A stretch of DNA of 19,989 nucleotides from an uncultured Methylophaga sp. (lineage in GTDB: Bacteria > Pseudomonadota > Gammaproteobacteria > Nitrosococcales > Methylophagaceae). Position 1 is the first letter of the stretch, and every line of letters begins with the position of its first letter. Positions 7,140 through 13,958 of the stretch are shown piece after piece. Under the pieces are notes generated by a model that worked only from the letters and a program-made list of their open reading frames with translations, did not search any database and was not told where the DNA came from. The stretch covers positions 1-19,989 of the forward strand of contig CANRLD010000010.1 in assembly GCA_947631375.1 (NCBI GenBank). Direction: 5' to 3'. Both the position numbers and the translations under genes were made by a program.

Positions 7140-7337
7140 ATGCCAAAATTGAAAAACCATAGTGGTGCAGCGAAGCGATTCAGACGCACCGGTAGTGGAA
7201 AGTTTAAACGCGCACAAGCGTTTACCAGCCATATCCTGACCAAGAAAAGCACTAAACGGAAACGTCAACTGCGTTCAACACTGACAATCTGTAAAGCAGA
7301 TCATCTGTCAGTCCGTAAATTATTGCCTCTTCTATAA
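7140..7337 (+). CDS. rpmI: 50S ribosomal protein L35
   Basis: This is a 65-residue, highly basic protein beginning MPKLKNHSGAAKRFRRTGSG, the signature start of L35, with the middle part HILTKKSTKRKRQLR. Its length equals that of E. coli L35. It lies 27 bases after infC and 15 bases before rplT, the universal order of this ribosomal cluster. In E. coli, L20 represses rpmI and rplT through a structure in the infC-rpmI region; I cannot verify such a pseudoknot here. Confidence 0.98.
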   Translation: MPKLKNHSGAAKRFRRTGSGKFKRAQAFTSHILTKKSTKRKRQLRSTLTICKADHLSVRKLLPLL

Positions 7338-7352
7338 TCAAGGAGTTATCCG

Positions 7353-7712
7353 ATGGCTAGAGTTAAACGGGGTGTAACAGCCCGCGCCCGTCATAAAAAA
7401 GTTATCGCGCAGGCCAAGGGGTATCAAGGCCGCCGCAAGAATGTTTATCGTGTAGCGGTTCAGGCAGTTACCAAAGCTGGTCAATACGCCTACCGTGACC
7501 GTCGCCAGAAAAAACGTGTTTTCCGTACCTTGTGGATCGCTCGTATCAATGCGGCGGCTCGTGAATGCGGAATGTCATACAGTCGTTTGATTGATGGTCT
7601 GAAAAAATCATCAATTGAGATCGATCGTAAAGTTTTAGCAGATATTGCTTATCATGACTCTGCTGCATTTGCTGCTATTGCTGCAAAAGCAAAAGCGGCT
7701 TTGACTAACTAA
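7353..7712 (+). CDS. rplT: 50S ribosomal protein L20
   Basis: This 119-residue basic protein begins MARVKRGVTARARHKKVI and contains GYQGRRKNVYRVA and the region with AYRDRRQKKRVFRTLWI. L20 is a primary 23S rRNA-binding assembly protein. In other gammaproteobacteria it is the autorepressor of rpmI-rplT. A good ribosome site, AAGGAG, is 8-9 bases before the ATG. It is followed by a hairpin terminator in front of pheS. Confidence 0.98.
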   Translation: MARVKRGVTARARHKKVIAQAKGYQGRRKNVYRVAVQAVTKAGQYAYRDRRQKKRVFRTLWIARINAAARECGMSYSRLIDGLKKSSIEIDRKVLADIAYHDSAAFAAIAAKAKAALTN

Positions 7713-7753
7713 TCGTTCGGTTCGCTTAGGCGGATCAGATTTAGTTGTACCAG

Positions 7754-7782
7754 AAAGGGCTGTTGATGACGGCCCTTTTTTA
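7754..7782 (+). terminator. Terminator or attenuator between rplT and pheS
   Basis: AAAGGGCTGT (7754-7763) pairs with ACGGCCCTTT (7769-7778, one G-U) around TGATG and is followed by T's. It sits 30 bases before pheS. In E. coli, pheST is controlled by attenuation with a Phe-rich leader peptide. Here the 99-base gap holds no Phe-rich leader frame that I can see, so this is more likely a partial terminator that sets the ratio of ribosomal protein to PheRS mRNA. Confidence 0.8.
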
Positions 7783-7811
7783 TTTCTGAATGATCCTCAG
7801 GTGGAGAAAGT

Positions 7812-8849
7812 ATGACTGAACTGGCAACGCAGTTACTGGCATTAAAAGACATCGTTGAGGCAGCAAAAAACGCTATCCATAACGCGATTGATGCCAAAAC
7901 TCTGGATAACGTCCGGGTCGAGTACCTGGGCAAAAAAGGCAAAATTACTGCATACGTGAAAGAGCTTGGCAATGTCGGCGCTGATGAACGACCGTTGATC
8001 GGTAAAGAGGTCAACCTTGCCAAACAAGAAGTCGCTGCTTTAACTGAATCCCGTGCCAGAGCACTGGCTGAAGAAGCGATGCATGCTGCGTTAGCAGCCG
8101 AAACAATCGATGTGACCTTGCCAGGACGTAACAGTGATGTTGGCGGCCTGCATCCAGTGACGCGAACCTTACAGCGGATTGAGCAGTATTTTCGACAAGT
8201 CGGTTTTCAAATTGCCGATGGACCGGAAATTGAAGATGGTGATCATAATTTCACTGCCTTGAATATTCCGGAAAGCCATCCGGCCCGTGCGATGCACGAC
8301 ACATTTTATTTTGATACCGAGCTGCTGTTGCGTACGCATACCTCACCGGTACAAATCCGTGTTATGGAAGAACAGCAACCCCCATTACGAATCATTGCCC
8401 CCGGGCGTGTTTATCGTTGCGATTCAGATTTAACACATACGCCTATGTTTCATCAGGTTGAAGGCTTAATGGTTGATGAAAACATCAGCTTTACTGATTT
8501 GAAAGGTATTTTGGCTGATTTTCTGCAGGCTTTTTTCGAAAAATCACTGAATGTCCGGTTTCGCCCTTCCTATTTTCCATTTACCGAACCCTCAGCCGAG
8601 GTCGATATTGAATGTGTGATCTGTGATGGGAGCGGTTGCAGAGTTTGCAGTCAAACCGGATGGTTGGAAGTGTTGGGTTGTGGCATGGTACACCCCAGCG
8701 TTTTTCAGCATGTCAATATTGATAGTGAAAAGTATCTTGGTCTGGCGTTTGGCATGGGCGTAGAGCGATTGGCAATGCTGCGTTACGGTGTGAATGATTT
8801 ACGATTGTTTTTTGAAAACGACCTGCGTTTTCTGCGTCAGTTTAAATAG
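7812..8849 (+). CDS. pheS: Phenylalanyl-tRNA synthetase alpha subunit
   Basis: This is the catalytic alpha subunit of the (alpha-beta)2 class II enzyme that charges tRNA-Phe. At 345 residues it is slightly longer than E. coli PheS (327). The N-terminal coiled coil (about 1-90) binds tRNA. The catalytic core includes HPVTRTLQRIE, THTSPVQIR, GRVYRCD, THTPMFHQVEGLMVD, and the C-terminal GMGVERLAMLRYGVNDL and FFENDLRFLRQF. A four-cysteine cluster, C268-x2-C271-x4-C276-x2-C279, precedes GWLEVLGCGMVHP and could bind zinc; I believe similar clusters occur in other bacterial PheS. The ribosome site is GGTGGAG. pheT follows 15 bases later. Confidence 0.97.
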   Translation: MTELATQLLALKDIVEAAKNAIHNAIDAKTLDNVRVEYLGKKGKITAYVKELGNVGADERPLIGKEVNLAKQEVAALTESRARALAEEAMHAALAAETIDVTLPGRNSDVGGLHPVTRTLQRIEQYFRQVGFQIADGPEIEDGDHNFTALNIPESHPARAMHDTFYFDTELLLRTHTSPVQIRVMEEQQPPLRIIAPGRVYRCDSDLTHTPMFHQVEGLMVDENISFTDLKGILADFLQAFFEKSLNVRFRPSYFPFTEPSAEVDIECVICDGSGCRVCSQTGWLEVLGCGMVHPSVFQHVNIDSEKYLGLAFGMGVERLAMLRYGVNDLRLFFENDLRFLRQFK

Positions 8850-8864
8850 GATAGGTAGTTCGCC

Positions 8865-11240
8865 ATGAAATTAAGCGAAAATTGGCTGCGTGAATGGATA
8901 AATCCTGACTTTGATGTGCAGGTAATTGCTGAAAAACTCACGCAGGCTGGATTGGAAGTTGATTCGATCACGCCAGTGGCGGGAGACTTTTCCGGTGTGG
9001 TGGTTGGTGAGGTCAAATCAGTCATTCCTCATCCGGGTGCCGATAAATTACGGGTCTGCGAGATCGATATCGCTGGAGATGAATTACTGCATATTGTCTG
9101 TGGTGCCAGTAATGTGCGCGAAGGACTAAAAGTTCCTGTGGCTGTGGTAGGCGCGGTATTACCAGGTGATTTCAAGATTAAAAAAGCCAAGCTGCGCGGC
9201 GAGCCTTCATTTGGTATGTTGTGTTCAGCTAAAGAGTTAGGACTGACCGAGTCATCCGATGGGCTGCTGGAGTTACCGGATGATGCACCGCTTGGACGGG
9301 ATATTCGCGACTATCTGGCATTAAATGATTTCACCATTGAGGTCGATTTAACCCCAAATCGCAGCGATTGTTTAGGGGTGGCCGGTATTGCGCGTGAACT
9401 GGGCGTGATTAGTCGTACCGACTTGACGCCAGTAACCATTCAGCAGGTGCCGGCTGAGGTTAACACCACTTTTCCAGTGGCTGTAGAGGCGGCTGATGCT
9501 TGTCCAAACTATGTTGGCCGAGTTATCGAAAACATTAACCCAGAGGCGAAAACCCCATTATGGATGCAAGAGAAATTGCGCCGCAGTGGCCTGCGGAGTT
9601 TGGGGCCGATTGTTGATATCACGAATTATGTGATGCTGGAGCTGGGCCAGCCGATGCATGCCTTCGATTTGAACACATTACAGCGCGCAATAAGTGTGCG
9701 CTTTGCCAAGACGGGCGAAACATTGAGGTTGCTTGATGGACAGGATGTTGATATTGCAACAGATACCCTGGTCATTGCAGATGAATCTGGTCCATTAGCG
9801 TTAGCCGGGGTGATGGGAGGAGAAGCATCATCTGTCAGCTCAGCAACGTCATCACTATTCCTGGAGGCTGCGTTTTTTGTCCCGGAAACCATTGCTGGTC
9901 AAGCAAGAGCTTATGGTTTGCATACGGATTCTTCGCATCGTTTTGAACGTGGTGTCGACCCACAGCTGGCTCGGCAGGCAATGGAACGGGCAACAGGCTT
10001 GATTCTGGAAATTGCCGGTGGCCAGCCAGGACCACTGATAGTGGTTAGTGAACCCGATAGTGTGATGAAATCTCCCTCGATTTTGTTGCGCACTGAACGC
10101 ATCAAGCGTGTGCTGGGTATCGAGCTTGCCGCTGCTGAGGTAGAGGAACAGCTGACACGCCTGGGTCTAGTGGTGAATGCTGTGCCGGAAGGCTGGTTGG
10201 TCGTTGTGCCGAGCTTTCGCTTTGATATTACGATTGAAGTTGACCTGATTGAAGAGCTTGGGCGTCTTTATGGCTATGATCGCTTACCAAAAACACGTCC
10301 AGAAATCAGTGTGCTTCCCGGCACAGTTTCTGAAAAAAAAATGACGATTGAGCGACTACAAAGCTTGTTAGTCGATCGTGGTTATTTTGAAGCGATTACC
10401 TATAGCTTTGTCGATCCGAATATTCAGCGTCACTTTGCCAAGGATGACCAAGCGGCTATCAAATTAGCCAATCCCATTTCTGCAGACTTATCGGTTATGC
10501 GGCATTCATTGTGGCCCGGGCTGGTTCAGGCGATGGTATACAACCTGAATCGTCAGCATGATCGTATTCGTTTATTTGAAGTTGGCCGGGTATTTCGCGG
10601 CGATCTGACTAGTATCGAACAAAGACAATGCATCGGTGGCTTGATTTACGGTGATGTTAGGTCGGAGCAGTGGGCCGAAAGCGCGCGCAAAGTGGATTTT
10701 TATGATGTCAAAGCGGATGTTGAAGCGTTAATAAGTTTAGGTAATGGCAAGGTTACGTTTCGTGCAGAGGTCCATCAGGCGCTACACCCCGGCCAATCAG
10801 CGCGGATCTATCATAACGAGCAACCGGTTGGCTGGGTGGGCGCCTTACATCCTAAATTAAATAAACCATTAGGTTTTACTGGTAAAGCCTTTGTTTTTGA
10901 GCTGGATTTAGCCGTTTGTCTGCAATCTTCAATTCCACAGTTTACGGTGTTGTCACGCTATCCAGCCATCCGTAGGGATTTAGCACTGCTGGTTGATAAC
11001 AGCATTATGGCTGCTGATGTTGAGCATTGCCTGGACAGTGTTGAGTCTGATATTCTTAAAGCAATTCAATTATTTGACGTGTATTCTGGAGATGGTATCG
11101 AAGTTGGTAAGAAGAGTCTTGCCGTGGCATTCCATCTTCAACATGGTGAGAGAACCATGACCGACGATGAGGTTGATGCGTTAATGCTGAAAATCACCCA
11201 AACATTACAAAACACTTTAGGTGCGGTTGTCAGAAGCTAA
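8865..11240 (+). CDS. pheT: Phenylalanyl-tRNA synthetase beta subunit
   Basis: This is the beta subunit, carrying tRNA recognition and hydrolytic editing of Tyr-tRNA-Phe. It is 791 residues, close to E. coli (795). The domain order fits the family: N-terminal MKLSENWLREWI, an OB-fold tRNA-binding domain at about 40-150 (HPGADKLRVCEID, GMLCSAKELGL), the editing B3/B4 region (TPNRSDCLGVAGIARELG, then LGQPMHAFDLNTL), B5 with EELGRLYGYDRLP, the core-like domain, and a C-terminal FDX-ACB anticodon-binding domain starting near FTVLSRYPAIRRDLALLVD. AGGATAGG upstream gives a workable ribosome site. It lies directly between pheS and ihfA. Confidence 0.98.
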   Translation: MKLSENWLREWINPDFDVQVIAEKLTQAGLEVDSITPVAGDFSGVVVGEVKSVIPHPGADKLRVCEIDIAGDELLHIVCGASNVREGLKVPVAVVGAVLPGDFKIKKAKLRGEPSFGMLCSAKELGLTESSDGLLELPDDAPLGRDIRDYLALNDFTIEVDLTPNRSDCLGVAGIARELGVISRTDLTPVTIQQVPAEVNTTFPVAVEAADACPNYVGRVIENINPEAKTPLWMQEKLRRSGLRSLGPIVDITNYVMLELGQPMHAFDLNTLQRAISVRFAKTGETLRLLDGQDVDIATDTLVIADESGPLALAGVMGGEASSVSSATSSLFLEAAFFVPETIAGQARAYGLHTDSSHRFERGVDPQLARQAMERATGLILEIAGGQPGPLIVVSEPDSVMKSPSILLRTERIKRVLGIELAAAEVEEQLTRLGLVVNAVPEGWLVVVPSFRFDITIEVDLIEELGRLYGYDRLPKTRPEISVLPGTVSEKKMTIERLQSLLVDRGYFEAITYSFVDPNIQRHFAKDDQAAIKLANPISADLSVMRHSLWPGLVQAMVYNLNRQHDRIRLFEVGRVFRGDLTSIEQRQCIGGLIYGDVRSEQWAESARKVDFYDVKADVEALISLGNGKVTFRAEVHQALHPGQSARIYHNEQPVGWVGALHPKLNKPLGFTGKAFVFELDLAVCLQSSIPQFTVLSRYPAIRRDLALLVDNSIMAADVEHCLDSVESDILKAIQLFDVYSGDGIEVGKKSLAVAFHLQHGERTMTDDEVDALMLKITQTLQNTLGAVVRS

Positions 11241-11278
11241 CGTCGGTTAAAAAATAATAATTAGAGGATAACAACAAA

Positions 11279-11575
11279 ATGGCACTCACAAAAGCCGATA
11301 TGACAGAACAACTCTATGAAGAACTGGGGTTTAATAAACGCGAAGCAAAAGAGTTGGTTGAAATGTTTTTTGAAGAGATTCGTTGCGCGCTAGAAAGCGG
11401 GAATCAAGTAAAGTTGTCAGGATTTGGCAACTTTGAGTTGCGTGATAAAAATGAACGGCCTGGCCGTAACCCGAAAACGGGCGAAGAGATCCCGATCAGT
11501 GCCCGCCGTGTCGTTACTTTTCGTCCAGGTCAGAAACTGAAAGCGAGGGTGGACAGTTATGCTAGAGGCGAGTAA
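11279..11575 (+). CDS. ihfA: Integration host factor subunit alpha
   Basis: This is the DNA-bending nucleoid protein that pairs with IHF beta. The 98 residues, starting MALTKADMTEQLYEELG, match the family length. The DNA-intercalating beta arm RPGRNPKTGEEIPI with its conserved proline is present, as is the VKLSGFGNFELR segment. AGAGGAT lies upstream as ribosome site. Location directly after pheT is standard in gammaproteobacteria. Its 3' end overlaps the MerR-type gene by 17 bases, so the two are probably translationally coupled. Confidence 0.98.
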   Translation: MALTKADMTEQLYEELGFNKREAKELVEMFFEEIRCALESGNQVKLSGFGNFELRDKNERPGRNPKTGEEIPISARRVVTFRPGQKLKARVDSYARGE

Positions 11576-11921
11576 TAATAACGAATTGCCGGCGATCCCT
11601 GGAAAACGTTACTTTACTATTGGTGAAGTCAGTGAATTGTGTGGCGTTAAGCCACATGTTCTGCGTTATTGGGAACAGGAATTTTCACAATTAAAACCCG
11701 TTAAACGTCGCGGAAATCGACGTTATTATCAGCGCCATGATGTGGTATTGATCCGTGAAATTCGTGGTCTGCTTTATGAGCAAGGCTTCACCATTGGTGG
11801 CGCTCGCCAGCAACTGGAAGCGGAGCATAAACCTGAAGTCAGCCAACAGAATGAAAACCACAAACAATTGATTGATGACATGCTGAAAGAGCTGGAACAA
11901 ATTCGGACGATTCTGGCGTAA
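11559..11921 (+). CDS. MerR-family transcriptional regulator
   Basis: This is a 120-residue regulator with a MerR-type winged helix at about 17-85. FTIGEVSELCGVKPHVLRYW is the classical recognition helix segment, followed by RRGNRRYYQRHDVVLIREI. The C-terminal 30 residues (about 90-118) are charged and likely form the dimerising coiled coil; there is no cysteine cluster, so it is not an obvious metal sensor. A small MerR-type gene directly downstream of ihfA is conserved in many gammaproteobacteria, with no role known to me. The ATG at 11559 overlaps ihfA and has GGGTGGA upstream. The gene ends 26 bases before tRNA-Pro. Confidence 0.9.
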   Translation: MLEASNNNELPAIPGKRYFTIGEVSELCGVKPHVLRYWEQEFSQLKPVKRRGNRRYYQRHDVVLIREIRGLLYEQGFTIGGARQQLEAEHKPEVSQQNENHKQLIDDMLKELEQIRTILA

Positions 11922-11926
11922 TGGGC

Positions 11927-11932
11927 TATAAT
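11927..11932 (+). promoter_or_regulatory. -10 element of a tRNA-Pro promoter
   Basis: A perfect TATAAT lies 15 bases before the first base of tRNA-Pro, straight after the MerR-type stop codon. The -35 is poor: the best candidate, TTCGGA at 11902-11907, gives a 19-bp spacer. The tRNA could also be processed from the upstream operon transcript. Confidence 0.5.
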
Positions 11933-11947
11933 TAACAACTTACTTGT

Positions 11948-12024
11948 CGGGGCATGGCGCAGCCTGGTAGCGCACTTGCATGGGGTGCAAGGGGTCGAAG
12001 GTTCAAATCCTTCTGTCCCGACCA
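11948..12024 (+). tRNA. tRNA-Pro (GGG)
   Basis: This is a complete 77-nt cloverleaf. The acceptor CGGGGCA pairs with TGTCCCG (one G-U). The D arm is GCGCAGCCTGGTAGCGC, the anticodon stem CTTGC/GCAAG has loop ATGGGGT (anticodon GGG at 11982-11984), the T loop is TTCAAAT, and CCA is encoded. It resembles E. coli tRNA-Pro(GGG) throughout. Its 3' half, from the end of the anticodon 5' stem onward, is repeated perfectly at 12482, marking this tRNA as an integration site. No clear terminator follows it. Confidence 0.97.
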
Positions 12025-12043
12025 ATAAAATCAACAGCTTATC
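11979..12043 (+). repeat. Direct repeat copy 1: tRNA-Pro 3' half + 19 bp (att-like)
   Basis: This 65-bp block is identical to 12482-12546. It begins at the last base of the 5' anticodon stem, so the identity starts at the anticodon loop, where tyrosine recombinases commonly cut tRNA targets. It extends 19 bp past the CCA. The intact tRNA lies on this side, as expected when an element restores the tRNA 3' end on integration. Confidence 0.9.
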
Positions 12044-12481
12044 AATGTGTTTTCTTTTTTAAAATTCTTGATGTCCGTTTCAGTACACAAATAGTACATA
12101 AAATTTATACAGCATTTTTCTTTCTGAAGAACAAATTATTTTTGCTGCATATAGTCGTTTTGCGCATAAAACTAAAATCTAACTATCGGATGAGCGTACT
12201 TTTTAACGCTTGAAAAAATTCTCTTCATTAGAAATTCTGGCGCTAGATATTCTTTTCATAGCGTACATATCTTACTATCTACTCAGCCCAATCCTTCTCA
12301 AAATCCAAATGGGAAGTTTTGGTCATTATTCTAGGTTTATCTCTCTAATCACCAGTAATGTCCAATCATAAAAAACTGTATGAAACATGTTGAAACAGTA
12401 AGATAGGTTTTTTATGTAACTTATTGAACTGTATTTACTATTTATGAAACAGGAAGATACTCGATGGGATGGTTATGCTCT
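12044..12481. mobile_element. 438-bp AT-rich segment between att-like repeats; remnant element
   Basis: The DNA between the two 65-bp repeats is visibly AT-rich compared with its surroundings and has no credible gene on either strand. Near its right end it has three copies of TGAAACA (12381, 12391, 12445), two of them within the longer near-repeat TGAAACAG(T/G)AAGATA. I infer a scar: an integrative element that has lost its integrase and cargo, or a very small non-autonomous element mobilised in trans. A simple segmental duplication of the tRNA end is the alternative. Confidence 0.5.
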
Positions 12482-12546
12482 CATGGGGTGCAAGGGGTCG
12501 AAGGTTCAAATCCTTCTGTCCCGACCAATAAAATCAACAGCTTATC
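12482..12546 (+). repeat. Direct repeat copy 2: displaced tRNA-Pro 3' end (att-like)
   Basis: This is a 65-bp perfect copy of 11979-12043. Positions 12482-12527 are the tRNA 3' half ending in CCA; the remaining 19 bp are shared flank. Upstream bases do not form the missing acceptor 5' strand and D arm, so it is not a functional tRNA. By the usual logic of tRNA integration this is the original chromosomal 3' end displaced by insertion. Confidence 0.9.
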
Positions 12547-12756
12547 CATAAATTCTCTTTCTAATACCGATTAATATTCGGTTCTTCTTGATAAACAGCA
12601 CATCACATTTTCGGCCACACTGTTCGCCAAACACTTTGTTTTACAGGTTTTCCAGATTGTGTCGCGTTGCTATCTGTCGCATTCTTTAGATAGTATTTCT
12701 CCAAATAACAGATGCTTCTTACAACGAGCATGTAAATATCCTGATGGGAGGGGAAA
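12547..12756. other. Intergenic region upstream of tas, no gene seen
   Basis: Minus-strand frames here run antisense into the aldo/keto reductase gene and look non-coding. A weak promoter candidate, TTGCTA (12667-12672) with TAGTAT (12691-12696) and an 18-bp spacer, could serve the downstream gene. Confidence 0.4.
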
Positions 12757-13803
12757 GTGCAGTTTAATATCTTGGGTAATAGTGATCTTAATGTAAGCCG
12801 GATCTGTCTTGGCACCATGACTTATGGTGAGCAGAACTCTCAGCAGCAGGCGTTTGAGCAACTTGATTATGCGGTCGCGCACGGCATTAATTTTATTGAT
12901 ACAGCAGAGCTTTACGCCATTCCACCCAGAGCAGAAACCTATGGGGCAACCGAAACCATCATCGGTAACTGGCTGAAGCAGCGTGCTCGCCGCGATGATT
13001 TAGTGATTGCCAGTAAAATAGCAGGGCCGGGTGCGGACTGGGTTGCGCATATCCGTCAAGGACAGTCACGGTTTGATGATAAAAATATCAGTGAAGCATT
13101 AGATAACAGCCTGCAACGGCTGCAAACAGATTATGTGGATTTATATCAGCTACATTGGCCCGAAAGGCAGACCAATTATTTTGGCAAGTTAGGTTATCAG
13201 GCGGATGCCGAGGAAGCTGAAATGACCTCTGTAGTTGAGACGCTGCAGGCACTGGAAAAACATATTAAGGCCGGTAAAATTCGCTATATCGGTTTATCGA
13301 ATGAAACTCCTTGGGGAATCATGCAGTTTCTTTGCGTAGCAAAAGCCATGGGCTTACCGGTGATTGCTACCATCCAGAATCCGTATAGTTTGTTAAATCG
13401 CAGCTATGAGGTAGGGTGCGCTGAAATCAGTCATCGTGAAAATGTGCCGTTGCTTGCTTATTCTCCATTGGGCTTTGGTGCGTTAACAGGGAAGTATCTG
13501 CACGGCGCTACGCCGGCTAATGCTCGGCTGAGCTTGTGGCCGCATTATGCGCGTTACAGTAATTCGCAAGCGGTAAACGCCACGCAGGCTTATGTCGATT
13601 TAGCAGTGCAGAATCAATTAGATCCTGCGCAAATGGCGCTGGCGTACGTGCATAGCCGTACCTTTGTCGGCGCGACAATTATCGGTGCAACCAGTATGCA
13701 GCAATTGCAGTCGAACATTGCCAGTAGCGAATTACAACTTACAAATGATGTGCTTGCTGCAATCGAAGCCATTCATCAACGGATCCCTAACCCGGCGCCA
13801 TAA
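12757..13803 (+). CDS. tas: Tas-like aldo/keto reductase
   Basis: This is an NADP(H)-dependent oxidoreductase of the aldo/keto reductase superfamily. The 348 residues and the pattern MQFNILGNSDLNVSRICLGTMT closely resemble E. coli Tas (346 aa), whose physiological substrate is unclear. The catalytic tetrad is visible: Asp48 and Tyr53 (FIDTAELY), Lys87 (ASKIAG), His133 (QLHWPER). The C-terminal NADP-binding part includes YSPLGFGALTGKY and GATIIGATSMQQL. The start is GTG at 12757, chosen because GGGAGGGG lies just upstream and the protein then begins where family members do. It is monocistronic in this view and follows the tRNA-Pro scar; nothing ties it to the ectoine genes. Confidence 0.9.
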   Translation: MQFNILGNSDLNVSRICLGTMTYGEQNSQQQAFEQLDYAVAHGINFIDTAELYAIPPRAETYGATETIIGNWLKQRARRDDLVIASKIAGPGADWVAHIRQGQSRFDDKNISEALDNSLQRLQTDYVDLYQLHWPERQTNYFGKLGYQADAEEAEMTSVVETLQALEKHIKAGKIRYIGLSNETPWGIMQFLCVAKAMGLPVIATIQNPYSLLNRSYEVGCAEISHRENVPLLAYSPLGFGALTGKYLHGATPANARLSLWPHYARYSNSQAVNATQAYVDLAVQNQLDPAQMALAYVHSRTFVGATIIGATSMQQLQSNIASSELQLTNDVLAAIEAIHQRIPNPAP

Positions 13804-13958
13804 AGCGGAATATAGTGAAAATGTGTGTTAGCGCAGGAAAAATGATGTGTCGTTATGATAGCTTAGCCGGTTCATTATGCGCTGCGATGACGTTGCCAGT
13901 GTCTTTGGCCTTATGTCGATATTAGCGTTCGAAACACTGGATTCAGGTATCTGGCAAC

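Noticed and set aside
7713..7811. Phe-rich leader peptide for pheST attenuation
   Set aside because: No short frame with phenylalanine codons and a ribosome site precedes the 7754-7782 hairpin.
11980..12213. 77-codon frame starting in tRNA-Pro
   Set aside because: It translates the tRNA 3' half and AT-rich spacer, with low-complexity, Phe- and Lys-rich content and no ribosome site.
12603..12882. Minus-strand frames of 70-71 codons before and into tas
   Set aside because: They overlap the tas start, have no ribosome site, and no recognisable protein features.
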